The notes beneath the pieces were generated by a model. The model did not search any database. It worked only from the letters and a program-made list of their open reading frames with translations, and had not been told where the DNA came from. A DNA stretch of 64,000 nucleotides from Bog-756 sp963830165 (GTDB lineage Bacteria > Actinomycetota > Acidimicrobiia > Acidimicrobiales > RAAP-2): assembly GCA_963830165.1 (NCBI GenBank), contig CAWHKZ010000002.1, forward strand, positions 65,498 through 129,497, given 5' to 3'. The position numbers and the translations under genes were made by a program. Positions 18,808-27,538 of this stretch are shown piece by piece. Numbering within the stretch: position 1 is the first letter of the stretch; each line of letters starts with the position of its first letter.

Positions 18808-19254
18808 GTGACGCAGCAGAGCAACGGCAGCGGGCACCGGTTGGTGGTGGGCGTGGACGGGTCGTCGTCGTCGCTGGCCGCGCTCGACTGGATCGCCACC
18901 ATGGCCGAGGCCACGGCCACGACGGTCGAAGTCGTCGCCACCTGGGAGTGGCCCCAGAGCTACGGCGCGGGAGTGGTGTACCCCTCCGGGTACGACCCCC
19001 GCGGCGACGCCGAGGCCCTCGTGAACGAGGCCGTGCGGACCGCCCGTCAACACCACCCCCGCGTCGAGATCGTCCCCCTCGTGATCGAGGGCCGCGCCGC
19101 CACCGTGCTCGTCGACGTGTCCCGGGGTGCCGACATGCTCGCCCTCGGGAGCCGGGGCCACGGCGAGCTGTCAGGCGCACTGCTCGGTTCGGTGACCGAG
19201 CACTGCGCGGGGCGGGCCCACTGCCCGGTCCTGGTCGTCCGGGACGGGTACTGA
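18808..19254 (+). CDS. Universal stress protein, UspA family, ATP-binding type
   Basis: A 148-residue single Usp domain. It opens RLVVGVDGSSSSLAALDW (Asp17 of the strand-1 motif) and carries the ATP-binding signature GSRGHGELSGALLGSVTEHC (Gly114 to Ser128). Usp proteins of this class bind ATP and are prominent DosR-regulon members in mycobacteria. The GTG at 18808 is preceded by GAGAGGAGGT, a near-perfect ribosome site, and is preferred over an ATG-like extension at 18769. It follows the DevS-like kinase gene by about 115 bp on the same strand, with weak DevR-like sequences upstream. Confidence 0.9.
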   Translation: MTQQSNGSGHRLVVGVDGSSSSLAALDWIATMAEATATTVEVVATWEWPQSYGAGVVYPSGYDPRGDAEALVNEAVRTARQHHPRVEIVPLVIEGRAATVLVDVSRGADMLALGSRGHGELSGALLGSVTEHCAGRAHCPVLVVRDGY

Positions 19255-19258
19255 GCCG

Positions 19259-20167
19259 GTGGCCGGAACCCCGGTCGTCCGCACCGTCGGGCTGACCAAG
19301 CGCTACCGCGACACGGATGCCCTGGTCGACCTCGACCTCGAGGTGTCGGCCGGCGAGGTCGTCGGGTACCTCGGCCCCAACGGGGCGGGCAAGACGACCA
19401 CCATCCGTCTGCTGCTCGGCCTCATCCAGCCGACCTCGGGCACGGCCGAGCTGTTCGGGCTCGACTGCTGGCGCGACGTCGTCGCCGCCCACCGCCGCCT
19501 GGCCTACGTCGGCGGGGAGGCCTCGCTGTGGCCGGGCCTCACCGGCGCCGAGACGCTCCACCTGCTGGGCCAGGTCCAGGGCCGGGTGGACACGGCCTAC
19601 CGCGACGATCTGGTCGAGCGCTTCGCCCTCGACCCGTCGAAGAAGGTGCGGGCGTACTCCAAGGGCAACCGCCAGAAGGTCGGGCTCGTCGCCGCACTGG
19701 CATCCCGGCCCGACCTGCTCGTGCTCGACGAGCCGACGGCCGGGCTCGACCCCCTCGCCGCCCACGAGTTCCGCCGCTGTGTCGACGAGGCCCGAGACCG
19801 CGGCCAGACCGTCCTCCTCTCCTCCCACGTGCTGAGCGAGGTCGAGGCGCTCTGCGACCGGGTCGGCGTGCTCCGGGACGGCCGGCTCATCGAGATGGGC
19901 ACCCTGGCCGAGCTGCGCCACCTGTCCGCCGTCACCGTGGAGGCCACCTTCGAGGGACCGGTCCCCGAACTGGCCGGGGTGGCGGGGGTCCGCTCGGTGA
20001 CGACCAGTGGTCGGACGGCCAACCTCCAGGTGAGCGGCAGCATGGAGCCCCTGCTCCAGGTGCTGGCGGCGGCGGGCGTCCGCCAGCTGCGCAGTCGCGA
20101 ACCGTCGCTCGAGGAGCTCTTCCTCACCCTCTACGGCGACGTCGACGAGCAGCCCCGTGACCACTGA
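19259..20167 (+). CDS. ABC exporter ATP-binding subunit, drug/antibiotic (DrrA-like) type
   Basis: A 302-residue ATPase with Walker A GPNGAGKTT, an atypical signature region (YSKGNRQKV in place of LSGGQ), Walker B LLVLDEPTAGLDP and H-loop LLSSHVLSEVEALCD. The YSKGNRQK signature and the C-terminal extension ending SLEELFLTLYGD are typical of the tetronasin/DrrA group of exporters. It starts at a GTG four bases after usp and overlaps the permease gene by 11 bp, so the two are translationally coupled. The exported compound is unknown. Confidence 0.88.
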   Translation: MAGTPVVRTVGLTKRYRDTDALVDLDLEVSAGEVVGYLGPNGAGKTTTIRLLLGLIQPTSGTAELFGLDCWRDVVAAHRRLAYVGGEASLWPGLTGAETLHLLGQVQGRVDTAYRDDLVERFALDPSKKVRAYSKGNRQKVGLVAALASRPDLLVLDEPTAGLDPLAAHEFRRCVDEARDRGQTVLLSSHVLSEVEALCDRVGVLRDGRLIEMGTLAELRHLSAVTVEATFEGPVPELAGVAGVRSVTTSGRTANLQVSGSMEPLLQVLAAAGVRQLRSREPSLEELFLTLYGDVDEQPRDH

Positions 20168-21845
20168 GGGCGCGGTCGTCGCCGGGCCGCTCGAGCCGGG
20201 CCCGGCGTCCCTTCCACCACCGGGCCCGGTCCCCGCCGGCCGGTCGCCGGGGACCGTGGTGCTCCGCCGCACGATGACCCGCTGCGCCCGCTCCGGGGCG
20301 CTGTGGGGACTGGCCTTCGGCATCTACACCGCGGCGACGGCCTCGAGCTACTCGACCATCTACCGCACCCCCGCCGAGCGGCACGCCCTGGCCGCCGCGT
20401 TCGGGACGAACCGGACGACCATCGCCCTGTTCGGGCCGGCCCCTCAGCTCCAGACCGTGCACGGGTTCACCGTGTTCAAGATCTCCCTCACCCTGACCGT
20501 CATCGGGGCGATCTGGGGGCTCCTGACCAGTACCCGCCTGCTGCGGGGCGAGGAGGACGCGGGGCGGTGGGAGCTGCTGGTCGCCGGGGCCACGACCCGC
20601 GGCCGGGCCACGGCCCAGACGATCGCCGGCGTGGCCGTCGGTGTCGTCGCGCTGTGGGCGACGACGGCACTGGTGGTGGTGGTGGCCGGACGATCGGCGA
20701 AGGTGGGGATCGGCCCCGGGGCCGGGCTGTTCCTCGCCCTGGCCCTGGTGTGCGGCGCGCTGGTGTTCGCTGCCGTCGGGGCCCTGACCAGCCAGCTCGC
20801 CCCCACCCGGCGCCAGGCCGCCGGCTACGCGGGGGTGCTCCTCGGCGTGAGCTACGCCCTGCGGCTGGTGGCCGACTCGGGCACGGGGCTCCACTGGCTC
20901 GTCTGGGTCAGCCCGCTCGGGTGGATCGAGAGCCTCCAGCCCCTGACCTCGCCCCGGCCGCTGCCGCTCCTGCCCGTCGGCCTCGCCGTCGTCGCACTCG
21001 GCGCCGGGTCGGTGGCGCTGGCCGCCCGGCGGGACGTCGGGTCGAGCACCGTCCCCGACCGCGACCGGGCCCGGCCGCGGCTCGGCCTGCTGGCGGGCCC
21101 CCTCGGCCTGACCGTCCGCCTGGTCCGCCCCACGGTGGTGGCCTGGGCCGCGGCGATCGCCACCGCCGGCCTGCTCTTCGGCCTCATCTCCCACGACGCC
21201 GCCGCCTCCGTCACCGGATCCTCGGTCCGCCAGATCTTCGCCCGCCTGGGCGCGCCCGGAGCGGGGGCCTCCACCTACCTCGGCGTGACCTTCCTGCTCG
21301 TGGCCGTACTGCTCGCCTTCGTGGCGGCCGCCCTGGTGTCGGCAGCCCGCACCGAGGAGCTGGACGGCCGGCTCGACCCGCTGCTCACCCGGCCGGTGCC
21401 CCGCACCCGCTGGCTCGGCGGTCGACTGCTCGCGGCCGTCGGCGCCCTGACCGCCTGCGCCCTCCTCGCCGGACTGGCCGCACTGGCCGGGGCGGTCGCC
21501 GGCGGGGCCCACGTCGGTGCGGCGTCCGTGGTCGGCGCCGGACTGAACACCCTGCCCCCGGCCGTGTGCATCCTGGGGCTCGGGATCCTGGCCTACGGCA
21601 TCGCCCCCCGGGCGGCCGGCCCGGTCGTCTACGCCATCGTGACGTGGTCGGTCCTCGTCGACCTGGTGGGCGGCATCGGGTCGCTCAACCACTGGGTGGC
21701 CGACACGTCGGTGTTCCGGCAGATGGCCGACGCCCCGGCGGTACCGCCCGACTGGCGGTCCACGGGGGCCCTCCTCGCCCTCGGCCTGGCGGCGGCCGGG
21801 CTCGGGTGCCTCGCCTTCGTCCGCCGCGACGTGCAGTCGGCGTGA
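20157..21845 (+). CDS. ABC exporter permease, tetronasin-resistance (TnrB)-like, two fused halves
   Basis: A 562-residue integral membrane protein with about twelve hydrophobic helices arranged as two halves; the second half starts near LTVRLVRPTVVAWAAAIATA. Features such as TSTRLLRGEEDAGRWELLVA, and again SAARTEELDGRLDPLLTRPV in the second half, recur as the coupling segments. This double-length layout is that of actinobacterial polyketide and ionophore exporters. GTG start overlaps the ATPase gene. With that ATPase it would make a complete exporter; the substrate cannot be inferred. Confidence 0.82.
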   Translation: MTTEGAVVAGPLEPGPASLPPPGPVPAGRSPGTVVLRRTMTRCARSGALWGLAFGIYTAATASSYSTIYRTPAERHALAAAFGTNRTTIALFGPAPQLQTVHGFTVFKISLTLTVIGAIWGLLTSTRLLRGEEDAGRWELLVAGATTRGRATAQTIAGVAVGVVALWATTALVVVVAGRSAKVGIGPGAGLFLALALVCGALVFAAVGALTSQLAPTRRQAAGYAGVLLGVSYALRLVADSGTGLHWLVWVSPLGWIESLQPLTSPRPLPLLPVGLAVVALGAGSVALAARRDVGSSTVPDRDRARPRLGLLAGPLGLTVRLVRPTVVAWAAAIATAGLLFGLISHDAAASVTGSSVRQIFARLGAPGAGASTYLGVTFLLVAVLLAFVAAALVSAARTEELDGRLDPLLTRPVPRTRWLGGRLLAAVGALTACALLAGLAALAGAVAGGAHVGAASVVGAGLNTLPPAVCILGLGILAYGIAPRAAGPVVYAIVTWSVLVDLVGGIGSLNHWVADTSVFRQMADAPAVPPDWRSTGALLALGLAAAGLGCLAFVRRDVQSA

Positions 21846-21889
21846 CGCCGGGCCCCGGGGACGGAGCCATGCGACAGTAGGCTCGACCC

Positions 21890-22243
21890 ATGGCCGACCT
21901 CGTCGTCGACGGGACCTCGCTGACCCTCGCCCTGTCCGGGGTCGAACACCTGGAGGGCTTCAGGGGCGACCTGAGCGCGCCCCTCGATGCGGTCACCTCG
22001 GTGCGGGCCGTCGACGATCCCTGGTCCGAGTTGCGGGGCATGCGGGCCCCGGGCACGGGGCTGCCCGGCGTCATCGCCGTCGGGACCCGGCGGGGGTCGT
22101 TCGGCAAGGACTTCGCCGCCGTGCACGGGAAGGGCCCGGCCGTCGTCGTCGACTTCGCCGACCAGGAGTTCCAGCGGTGGATCCTCACGGTGGACGACCC
22201 GGACGCGGTGGTGGCCCGGGTGCAGGAGGCGGCCCGCAGCTGA
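21890..22243 (+). CDS. Small conserved actinobacterial protein, PH-like fold suspected
   Basis: A 117-residue soluble protein without signal peptide or membrane segment. It is rich in beta-type segments (LVVDGTSLTLALSGVEHLEG, PLDAVTSVRAVDDPW, GKGPAVVVDFADQEFQRWIL) and ends in a helix PDAVVARVQEAARS. The arrangement 'IPLDAVTSVRA ... GxFxxxRGPAVVVDF ... FxRWVVxVDDPxAV' is common in short actinobacterial proteins thought to adopt a PH-like fold, but no function is known. It follows the exporter genes by 44 bp and could be co-transcribed. Confidence 0.68.
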   Translation: MADLVVDGTSLTLALSGVEHLEGFRGDLSAPLDAVTSVRAVDDPWSELRGMRAPGTGLPGVIAVGTRRGSFGKDFAAVHGKGPAVVVDFADQEFQRWILTVDDPDAVVARVQEAARS

Positions 22244-22263
22244 GCGGTCCGGCCGGCGGCGGC

Positions 22264-23706
22264 TCAGGCGCTGGAGCGCTCCGGCCACAGCCCCCGGCGC
22301 TCGGGGCCGAGCAGCTGCTGGGTGTAGGTGCCGCCCAAGTGGTTCGACCGCCACGTCAGCATCGACTGGGCCAGGGGCAGTACCACCGAGGGGTCGGTGG
22401 TCGTGGTGTGCCACCCCGGGTCGGCGGCCAGGTCGAAGCAGAGCCACGTCCCGTCGCCGAACTGCACGTAGGCGTGCGTGGAGTTCCGCTCGACGGCCAG
22501 GTTGGCCCGCTCCAGGTGCCGGTCGGGCCCGCCCACCGTCCGGTGCGGGCCCATGACCATGTCCCGCCAGTCCCACTCCCAGTGGGCGGACGTCCGCCAC
22601 CTGCGGGGCGCGCCCCCGTCGAGGAAGGGGACGAGGGACACCCCGTCGCACTGGGCCGGCACCTCCCGGCCCAGCAGCTCGGCGAGGGTCGGGAGCACGT
22701 CGACGGCTTCGGTGAACTCGCCGACCACCCGTCCCGCCGAGCCGGACCGGCCCGGGGCCCGGACGATGCACGGTATGGCGTAGCTCGACTCGTAGAAGCC
22801 GAGCTTCTGGACCAGCCCGTGGTCGCCGAGCTGCTCGCCGTGGTCGGCGGTGAGCACCACCACGGTCTCCTGCTCCTGGCCGGTGGACGCCAGGTGGTCG
22901 AGCACCCGGCCGAATTGGTCGTCGACCTCGGACACCATGCCGAAGTACTGGGCCCGCAGCTGGGCCATCGCCGCCGGGTCCTCGGGAGCCGAGCACAGTG
23001 GCACGGTGCGGGCCGCGTCGACCAGCCCGTGGATGCCCGGGTCGGTGGCGAGCGGGGTGCCCACATCGGCCGGGTCGTACCGGGTGGCCCACCGGCCGGC
23101 GGCCGCATAGGGCGGATGGGGCCGGAGGTAGCTGGCGTGGGCGAACCATGGGCCGTCCTGGCGGTCGATCCAGGCCAGGAGCTGCTTGGTCAGGAACGCC
23201 GAGGCGCTGTGCCCGGCCGGTCGATCGGGCTCGGTCTCGAGGGCCCGGTCGGCCGGCAACGTGCCGTACCCGAGGGACTCGAGCCAGGCCAGCCACGGCG
23301 CCATCCGCCCGTCGAGCGGCAGCACGGCGTCGAAGCCGGGCAGGACGCCCTCGTAGGTGTCGAGGCGGGGATCGGCGGCGTCGGCCACCGTCGACGGGTC
23401 GACGCCCTGGTCGGTGTAGCCGAACAGCGCCGGCGCGTAGCCGGCCCGCCGCCCCAGTCGGGCCACGTTGTCGAAGCGCTCCTCCAGGGGTGTGCCATTG
23501 GCCACCACCCGGTGGTTCATCTGGTACATGCCGGTGTAGAGCGAGGCCCGCCCCGGGGCGCAGGGTGCGGCCTGGCCGAAGTGCGAGGCGAAGCGCACCC
23601 CTGATGCCGCCAGCCGGTCGAGGTTCGGGGTCTCGACGAGGGGATGTCCGGCGATGGACAGGCAGTCGGCCCGGAACTGGTCGAGAGTGACGAACAGCAC
23701 GTTCAC
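22264..23706 (-). CDS. Sulfatase / phosphonate-monoester-hydrolase family enzyme
   Basis: A 480-residue alkaline-phosphatase-superfamily hydrolase. It begins NVLFVTLDQFRADCLS, giving the first metal-binding Asp, and has the formylglycine motif CxPxR as CAPGRASLYTG, so the Cys would be converted to formylglycine by a sulfatase-modifying enzyme. A later TADHGEQLGDHG segment supplies further metal ligands. No signal peptide is seen with the GTG start at 23706, so it is probably cytoplasmic; longer frames extend upstream but are low-complexity. The QFRADC start resembles choline-sulfatase or phosphonate monoester hydrolase groups; substrate unknown. Confidence 0.82.
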   Translation of the reverse strand: MNVLFVTLDQFRADCLSIAGHPLVETPNLDRLAASGVRFASHFGQAAPCAPGRASLYTGMYQMNHRVVANGTPLEERFDNVARLGRRAGYAPALFGYTDQGVDPSTVADAADPRLDTYEGVLPGFDAVLPLDGRMAPWLAWLESLGYGTLPADRALETEPDRPAGHSASAFLTKQLLAWIDRQDGPWFAHASYLRPHPPYAAAGRWATRYDPADVGTPLATDPGIHGLVDAARTVPLCSAPEDPAAMAQLRAQYFGMVSEVDDQFGRVLDHLASTGQEQETVVVLTADHGEQLGDHGLVQKLGFYESSYAIPCIVRAPGRSGSAGRVVGEFTEAVDVLPTLAELLGREVPAQCDGVSLVPFLDGGAPRRWRTSAHWEWDWRDMVMGPHRTVGGPDRHLERANLAVERNSTHAYVQFGDGTWLCFDLAADPGWHTTTTDPSVVLPLAQSMLTWRSNHLGGTYTQQLLGPERRGLWPERSSA

Positions 23707-23855
23707 ACCGCCCACTCTTGCAGTCCCGGGTGCCGGACCGCGACCACCGGGTCGAGGGGTCACCCGGCCACCCGGCCCATCCCGGCCACCTGGCCCACCC
23801 CGGTCCACCCGGGGCCACCCGGGGCCCCCGGGCCGGCGATGCCTAGACTCGGCCG

Positions 23856-25336
23856 ATGGAGCACGTCGACGTCCTCATCGTGGGCGCCGGGCTGTCCGGG
23901 GTGGGGGCGGCCTGCCACCTCGAGGCGAAGCGGCCCGGCACCTCGTACGCCATCGTGGAGGCCCGCGGCGCCATCGGGGGCACGTGGGACCTGTTCCGCT
24001 ACCCCGGCGTCCGCTCCGACTCGGACATGTTCACCCTCGGCTACTCCTTCGAGCCGTGGGTCGGGGAGAAGGCCATCGCCGACGGCCCCTCCATCCTCGA
24101 CTACATCCGCACCACGGCCCGGACCCACGGGATCGAGGACCGCATCCGGTTCCACCGGCGGGTGGTGGGTGCCTCGTGGTCGACGCCGGACGCCCGCTGG
24201 ACCGTCGACGTCGAGGACACCGAGACCGGTGGGCGCGACCAGCTCACCTGCGGCTTCCTGTGGGGGAACACGGGGTACTACCGCTACGACCGCGGGCACC
24301 GGCCCGCCTTCCCGGGGGAGGCCGACTTCGGGGGCACCATCGTCCACCCCCAGCACTGGCCCGGGGACCTGGACTGGCGCGGCAAGCGGATCGTCGTCAT
24401 CGGCAGCGGGGCCACCGCGGTGACCCTGGTGCCGGCCCTGGCCGACGGCGGGGCCGCCCACGTGACCATGCTGCAGCGGTCCCCCACCTACATCGTCGCC
24501 CGGCCGGGCGAGGACCGGGTGGCCGACGCCCTGCGCCGCCACCTGCCCGCCCGCACGGCCCATGCCGTCGTCCGTTGGAAGAACGTGGCGCTGACCCAGT
24601 TCAGCTTCCAGCTGAGCCGACGGGCACCCGAGGTCGTGAAGAAGGGGATCCGCAAGGGCGTGGTCGGGGCACTGCCCGAGGGGTACGACGTCGACACCGA
24701 CTTCACCCCGCGCTACAACCCGTGGGACCAGCGCCTGTGCCTCGTGCCCGACGGCGACCTCTTCGCCGCCATCAGCGCCGGACGGGCGAGCGTGGTGACC
24801 GACACCATCGACACCTTCACGCCGACCGGCATCCGTCTCGCGTCGGGCCGCGAGCTCGAGGCCGACGTCGTCGTCACGGCGACCGGACTGTCGATGCAGC
24901 TGCTGGGCGGCATCGATCTCGAGGTCGACGACACCAAGGTCGTGCCCGGCGACTCCGTGGCCTACAAGGGCATCATGCTCTGCGGCGTGCCCAACATGGC
25001 CCTGACCTTCGGCTACACCAACGCCTCGTGGACGCTGAAGGCCGACCTGACGGCCGAGTACGTGTGCCGGCTGCTCGACGAGCTCGACGCCCGTGGCCTG
25101 CGCCAGGCCACGCCCCTCGCCCCCGACCCGGCCCTGCCCACCGAGCCGTTCATCGACTTCTCGTCCGGGTACGTCACCCGGGCCGCGCCGACCTGCCCAG
25201 GCAGGGGGCGACCACCCCGTGGCGCCTCCACCAGAACTACCTGCGGGACACGTGGATGCTGCGCTTCGCCAAGGTCGACGACGCCATGGTGCTGTCCAAC
25301 CCCGGTCGGCGGTCCCGGGGGTCGGACGCCGCCTGA
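23856..25336 (+). CDS. Flavin-containing/Baeyer-Villiger monooxygenase (one frameshift)
   Basis: FAD- and NADPH-dependent monooxygenase of about 493 residues. The FAD loop is VDVLIVGAGLSGVGAACHLE; GGTWDLFRYPGVRSDSD is the family's conserved segment; FGGTIVHPQHWP matches the type I BVMO fingerprint FxGxxxHxxxW; and a second Rossmann motif follows, VVIGSGATAVTLVPALA. Oxidation of ketones, thioethers or amines is possible. The frame breaks at about 25185-25195, one base apparently lost, after which LPRQGATTPWRLHQNYLRD completes the C-terminus. It is divergent from the sulfatase and 58 bp upstream of an MFS exporter. Confidence 0.85.
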
Positions 25337-25383
25337 GCGGAGCGGCCCGTCCCCGGACCCGCGGGCCCCGGTCGCGCTACTTT

Positions 25384-25399
25384 GTCATCAACTGATGAC
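25384..25399. promoter_or_regulatory. Palindromic operator overlapping the MFS start codon
   Basis: GTCATCAACTGATGAC is a perfect dyad (7-bp arms, 2-bp centre) that includes the ATG of the MFS gene. Because a TetR gene is co-transcribed immediately downstream, this is a good candidate for its autoregulatory operator; a repressor bound here would block initiation of a leaderless or short-leader transcript. Confidence 0.6.
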
Positions 25400-26903
25400 T
25401 TCAGACCGCCGTACCACGCTGCTCGTCCCGACCCTGGTCTTCGTCGGCCTGCTCGTGGCCATCGTGAGCAGCCTCGGCGCCCCCCTGGTCCCGACCATCG
25501 CCCAGACCTACCGGGTCTCGCTGTCGACGTCCCAGTGGGTGCTCACGGCCACGCTGCTGACCGGGGCGCTGGCCACCCCGGTGCTGGGCAAGCTGGCCGA
25601 CGGCTCCCGTCAGCGCGCCCTCATCGTGGCCATCCTCGGCGTCGTGCTGGCCGGGTGCGTGGTGTCCGCCCTGTCGACGTCGTTCGTGGTGCTGGTGCTC
25701 GGCCGCGCCCTGCAGGGCGTGGGCCTCGGCCTGCTGCCCGTGAACATGGCCATCGCCCGGCGCAATCTGGACCGGGAGCGGGCCGGCCGGGCCATCGCCA
25801 CCCTGTCCGTGTCGACGGCCATCGGCGCCGGGCTGGGCTACCCGCTCACGGCCGTGGTGGCCCAGCTGCTGGGACTCCATGCCGCCTACTGGTTCGGCGC
25901 CCTGATGGTCGCCTCCGCCCTCGCCACCGCGGCCGCGGTGCTCCCGCCCCCCACCCGCGCCGGGCGCACGCCCTTCGACGTGTCCGGTGCGGTGCTACTC
26001 AGCCTGGCCGTGTCGGGCGCGTCGGTCGTGCTGAGCGAGGGCGGCACCTGGGGCTGGACGTCGGTGCGCAGCCTCGGACTGGTGGTGGCCAGCGCCGCCG
26101 TCCTGGCCGTGTGGGTCCCCCACGAGCTGCGGACGTCCCACCCCCTGGTCAACTTGCACCACCTGGCCAACCGGTCGGTGCTCATGGCCGACATCGCCGG
26201 CTTCCTCATGAGCATGTCCCTCTACCTGGTGCTGCCCATCGTGGTGGAGTTCATCCAGATCCCCCCGTCGAACGGGTTCGGCTTCGGGGCCTCCCTCATC
26301 GTGTCGGGCTTCGTGCTCACGCCGCTCTCCACCGGCACGTTCCTGGCCAGCCGGCTCCTCGTCCCCTACGAGCGGCGGTTCGGGGTGCGCAGCATGATCC
26401 CGCTCGGGGCGCTCGTGTTCGCCGCGGCCTCGGCCTACTTCGCCCTCGACCACGGGTCGCTGTGGCAGGCCTTCGTCACCCTCGGCGTCGTCGGCCTCGG
26501 GATGGGCTTCACCTTCGCGGCCATGCCCGGCTTCATCGTCCGGGCCGTGACGCCGGCCGAGACGGGGAGCGCCACCGGCTTCTACCAGGTGCTGCGCAAC
26601 ATCGGGCTCTCCGTCGGGAGCGCCTTCGGCGCGGCCGTGCTGCTGGCCTACACGCCCCACGGCCACGTGCTGCCCGACGTCGGGGGTTTCCGGGTGGCCC
26701 TGCTCATCTCGGCCGGCCTGGGGGTGGCCACCGCGTTGCTCAGCTTCCTGCTGTCCGGCGCCCCCCGACAGGACGCCCGCGGAGCACCGTCCGCCGCCGG
26801 GCCCGACGCGGTGGAGCGGCGCATGGAGACCGAGGCGCTGCTCGACGGGACCGGAGCCATGCTGGGCGACGAGCTCGACCTCGACGCCGAAGGCCGGCCG
26901 TGA
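25395..26903 (+). CDS. MFS transporter, drug:H+ antiporter DHA2-like
   Basis: A 502-residue multi-pass membrane protein of the major facilitator superfamily. The N-terminal helix LLVPTLVFVGLLVAIVSSLG and the motif-A-like loop LGKLADGSRQRA are visible, as is motif C-like GAGLGYPLTAV in helix five. About 14 hydrophobic segments are consistent with DHA2 exporters. The C-terminal tail (VERRMETEALLDGTGAMLGD) is hydrophilic. A palindrome overlaps its start codon, and its stop overlaps the downstream TetR gene (GTGA), so the pair is a self-regulated efflux unit. Confidence 0.87.
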   Translation: MTSDRRTTLLVPTLVFVGLLVAIVSSLGAPLVPTIAQTYRVSLSTSQWVLTATLLTGALATPVLGKLADGSRQRALIVAILGVVLAGCVVSALSTSFVVLVLGRALQGVGLGLLPVNMAIARRNLDRERAGRAIATLSVSTAIGAGLGYPLTAVVAQLLGLHAAYWFGALMVASALATAAAVLPPPTRAGRTPFDVSGAVLLSLAVSGASVVLSEGGTWGWTSVRSLGLVVASAAVLAVWVPHELRTSHPLVNLHHLANRSVLMADIAGFLMSMSLYLVLPIVVEFIQIPPSNGFGFGASLIVSGFVLTPLSTGTFLASRLLVPYERRFGVRSMIPLGALVFAAASAYFALDHGSLWQAFVTLGVVGLGMGFTFAAMPGFIVRAVTPAETGSATGFYQVLRNIGLSVGSAFGAAVLLAYTPHGHVLPDVGGFRVALLISAGLGVATALLSFLLSGAPRQDARGAPSAAGPDAVERRMETEALLDGTGAMLGDELDLDAEGRP

Positions 26904-27517
26904 CCCCGCCCCGCCCCGCCTCCGGGCCGGCCACACCGCCCGGCCCGCGGCGACCGCGCAATGCCGCGGCCACGCGCCAGGCGCTGCTCGAGGCCGCCCG
27001 CGAGCTGTTCGGCCACAAGGGCTACGAGCGCACCACGACCCGCGAGATCGGCGAGGCCGCCGGCGCCGACCCGTCCCTCATCGCCCGCTACTTCGGGTCC
27101 AAGGCCGGCCTCCACCTGGCCGTCATGATCACCGATCAGCTCGACGACGAGGACGTCGCCGGACCCCGCCGCCTGGGCGCCCCGCTCGACGACCTGGCCC
27201 ACGTGGTCGAGGCGGTGCTGCGGCGCACGGCCCGCCGGGGACCCGGGCCCGTCCTCCAGGCCCTGGTACGCGACGACACGACCGGGGAGATCCGGGCCGC
27301 GGCCACCGCCCAGCTCGTGCGGCACCTGGTCGAGCCGGTGGCCGACCAGTACGCGGCGGCCGGCCTCGACCGGCCCACCCTGCGGGCCCAGGTGGCCGTG
27401 GCCGCCGTGATCGGTGTCGGCCTCGGCCGGTCGCAGGGGTGGTTCGAGGAACTGCACACCGCCGACCCCGACGACCTGGCCGGCCTGGTGGCCGACGCCT
27501 TCGCCCCGCCGGGGTGA
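26900..27517 (+). CDS. TetR-family regulator of the upstream MFS exporter
   Basis: A 205-residue regulator. After a Pro-rich leader the DNA-binding domain reads AAATRQALLEAARELFGHKG, then TTREIGEAAGADPSLIARYF and GSKAGLHLAVM, a standard TetR helix-turn-helix. The C-terminal effector domain is helical and resembles the TetR_C_17 type (VLQALVRDDTTGEIRAA). It starts at a GTG sharing four bases with the MFS stop, so it is translationally coupled to its presumed target; the likely operator is the perfect palindrome at the MFS start. Confidence 0.87.
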   Translation: MTPPRPASGPATPPGPRRPRNAAATRQALLEAARELFGHKGYERTTTREIGEAAGADPSLIARYFGSKAGLHLAVMITDQLDDEDVAGPRRLGAPLDDLAHVVEAVLRRTARRGPGPVLQALVRDDTTGEIRAAATAQLVRHLVEPVADQYAAAGLDRPTLRAQVAVAAVIGVGLGRSQGWFEELHTADPDDLAGLVADAFAPPG

Positions 27518-27538
27518 TGCGACCCCCGGCGGAGGGCG

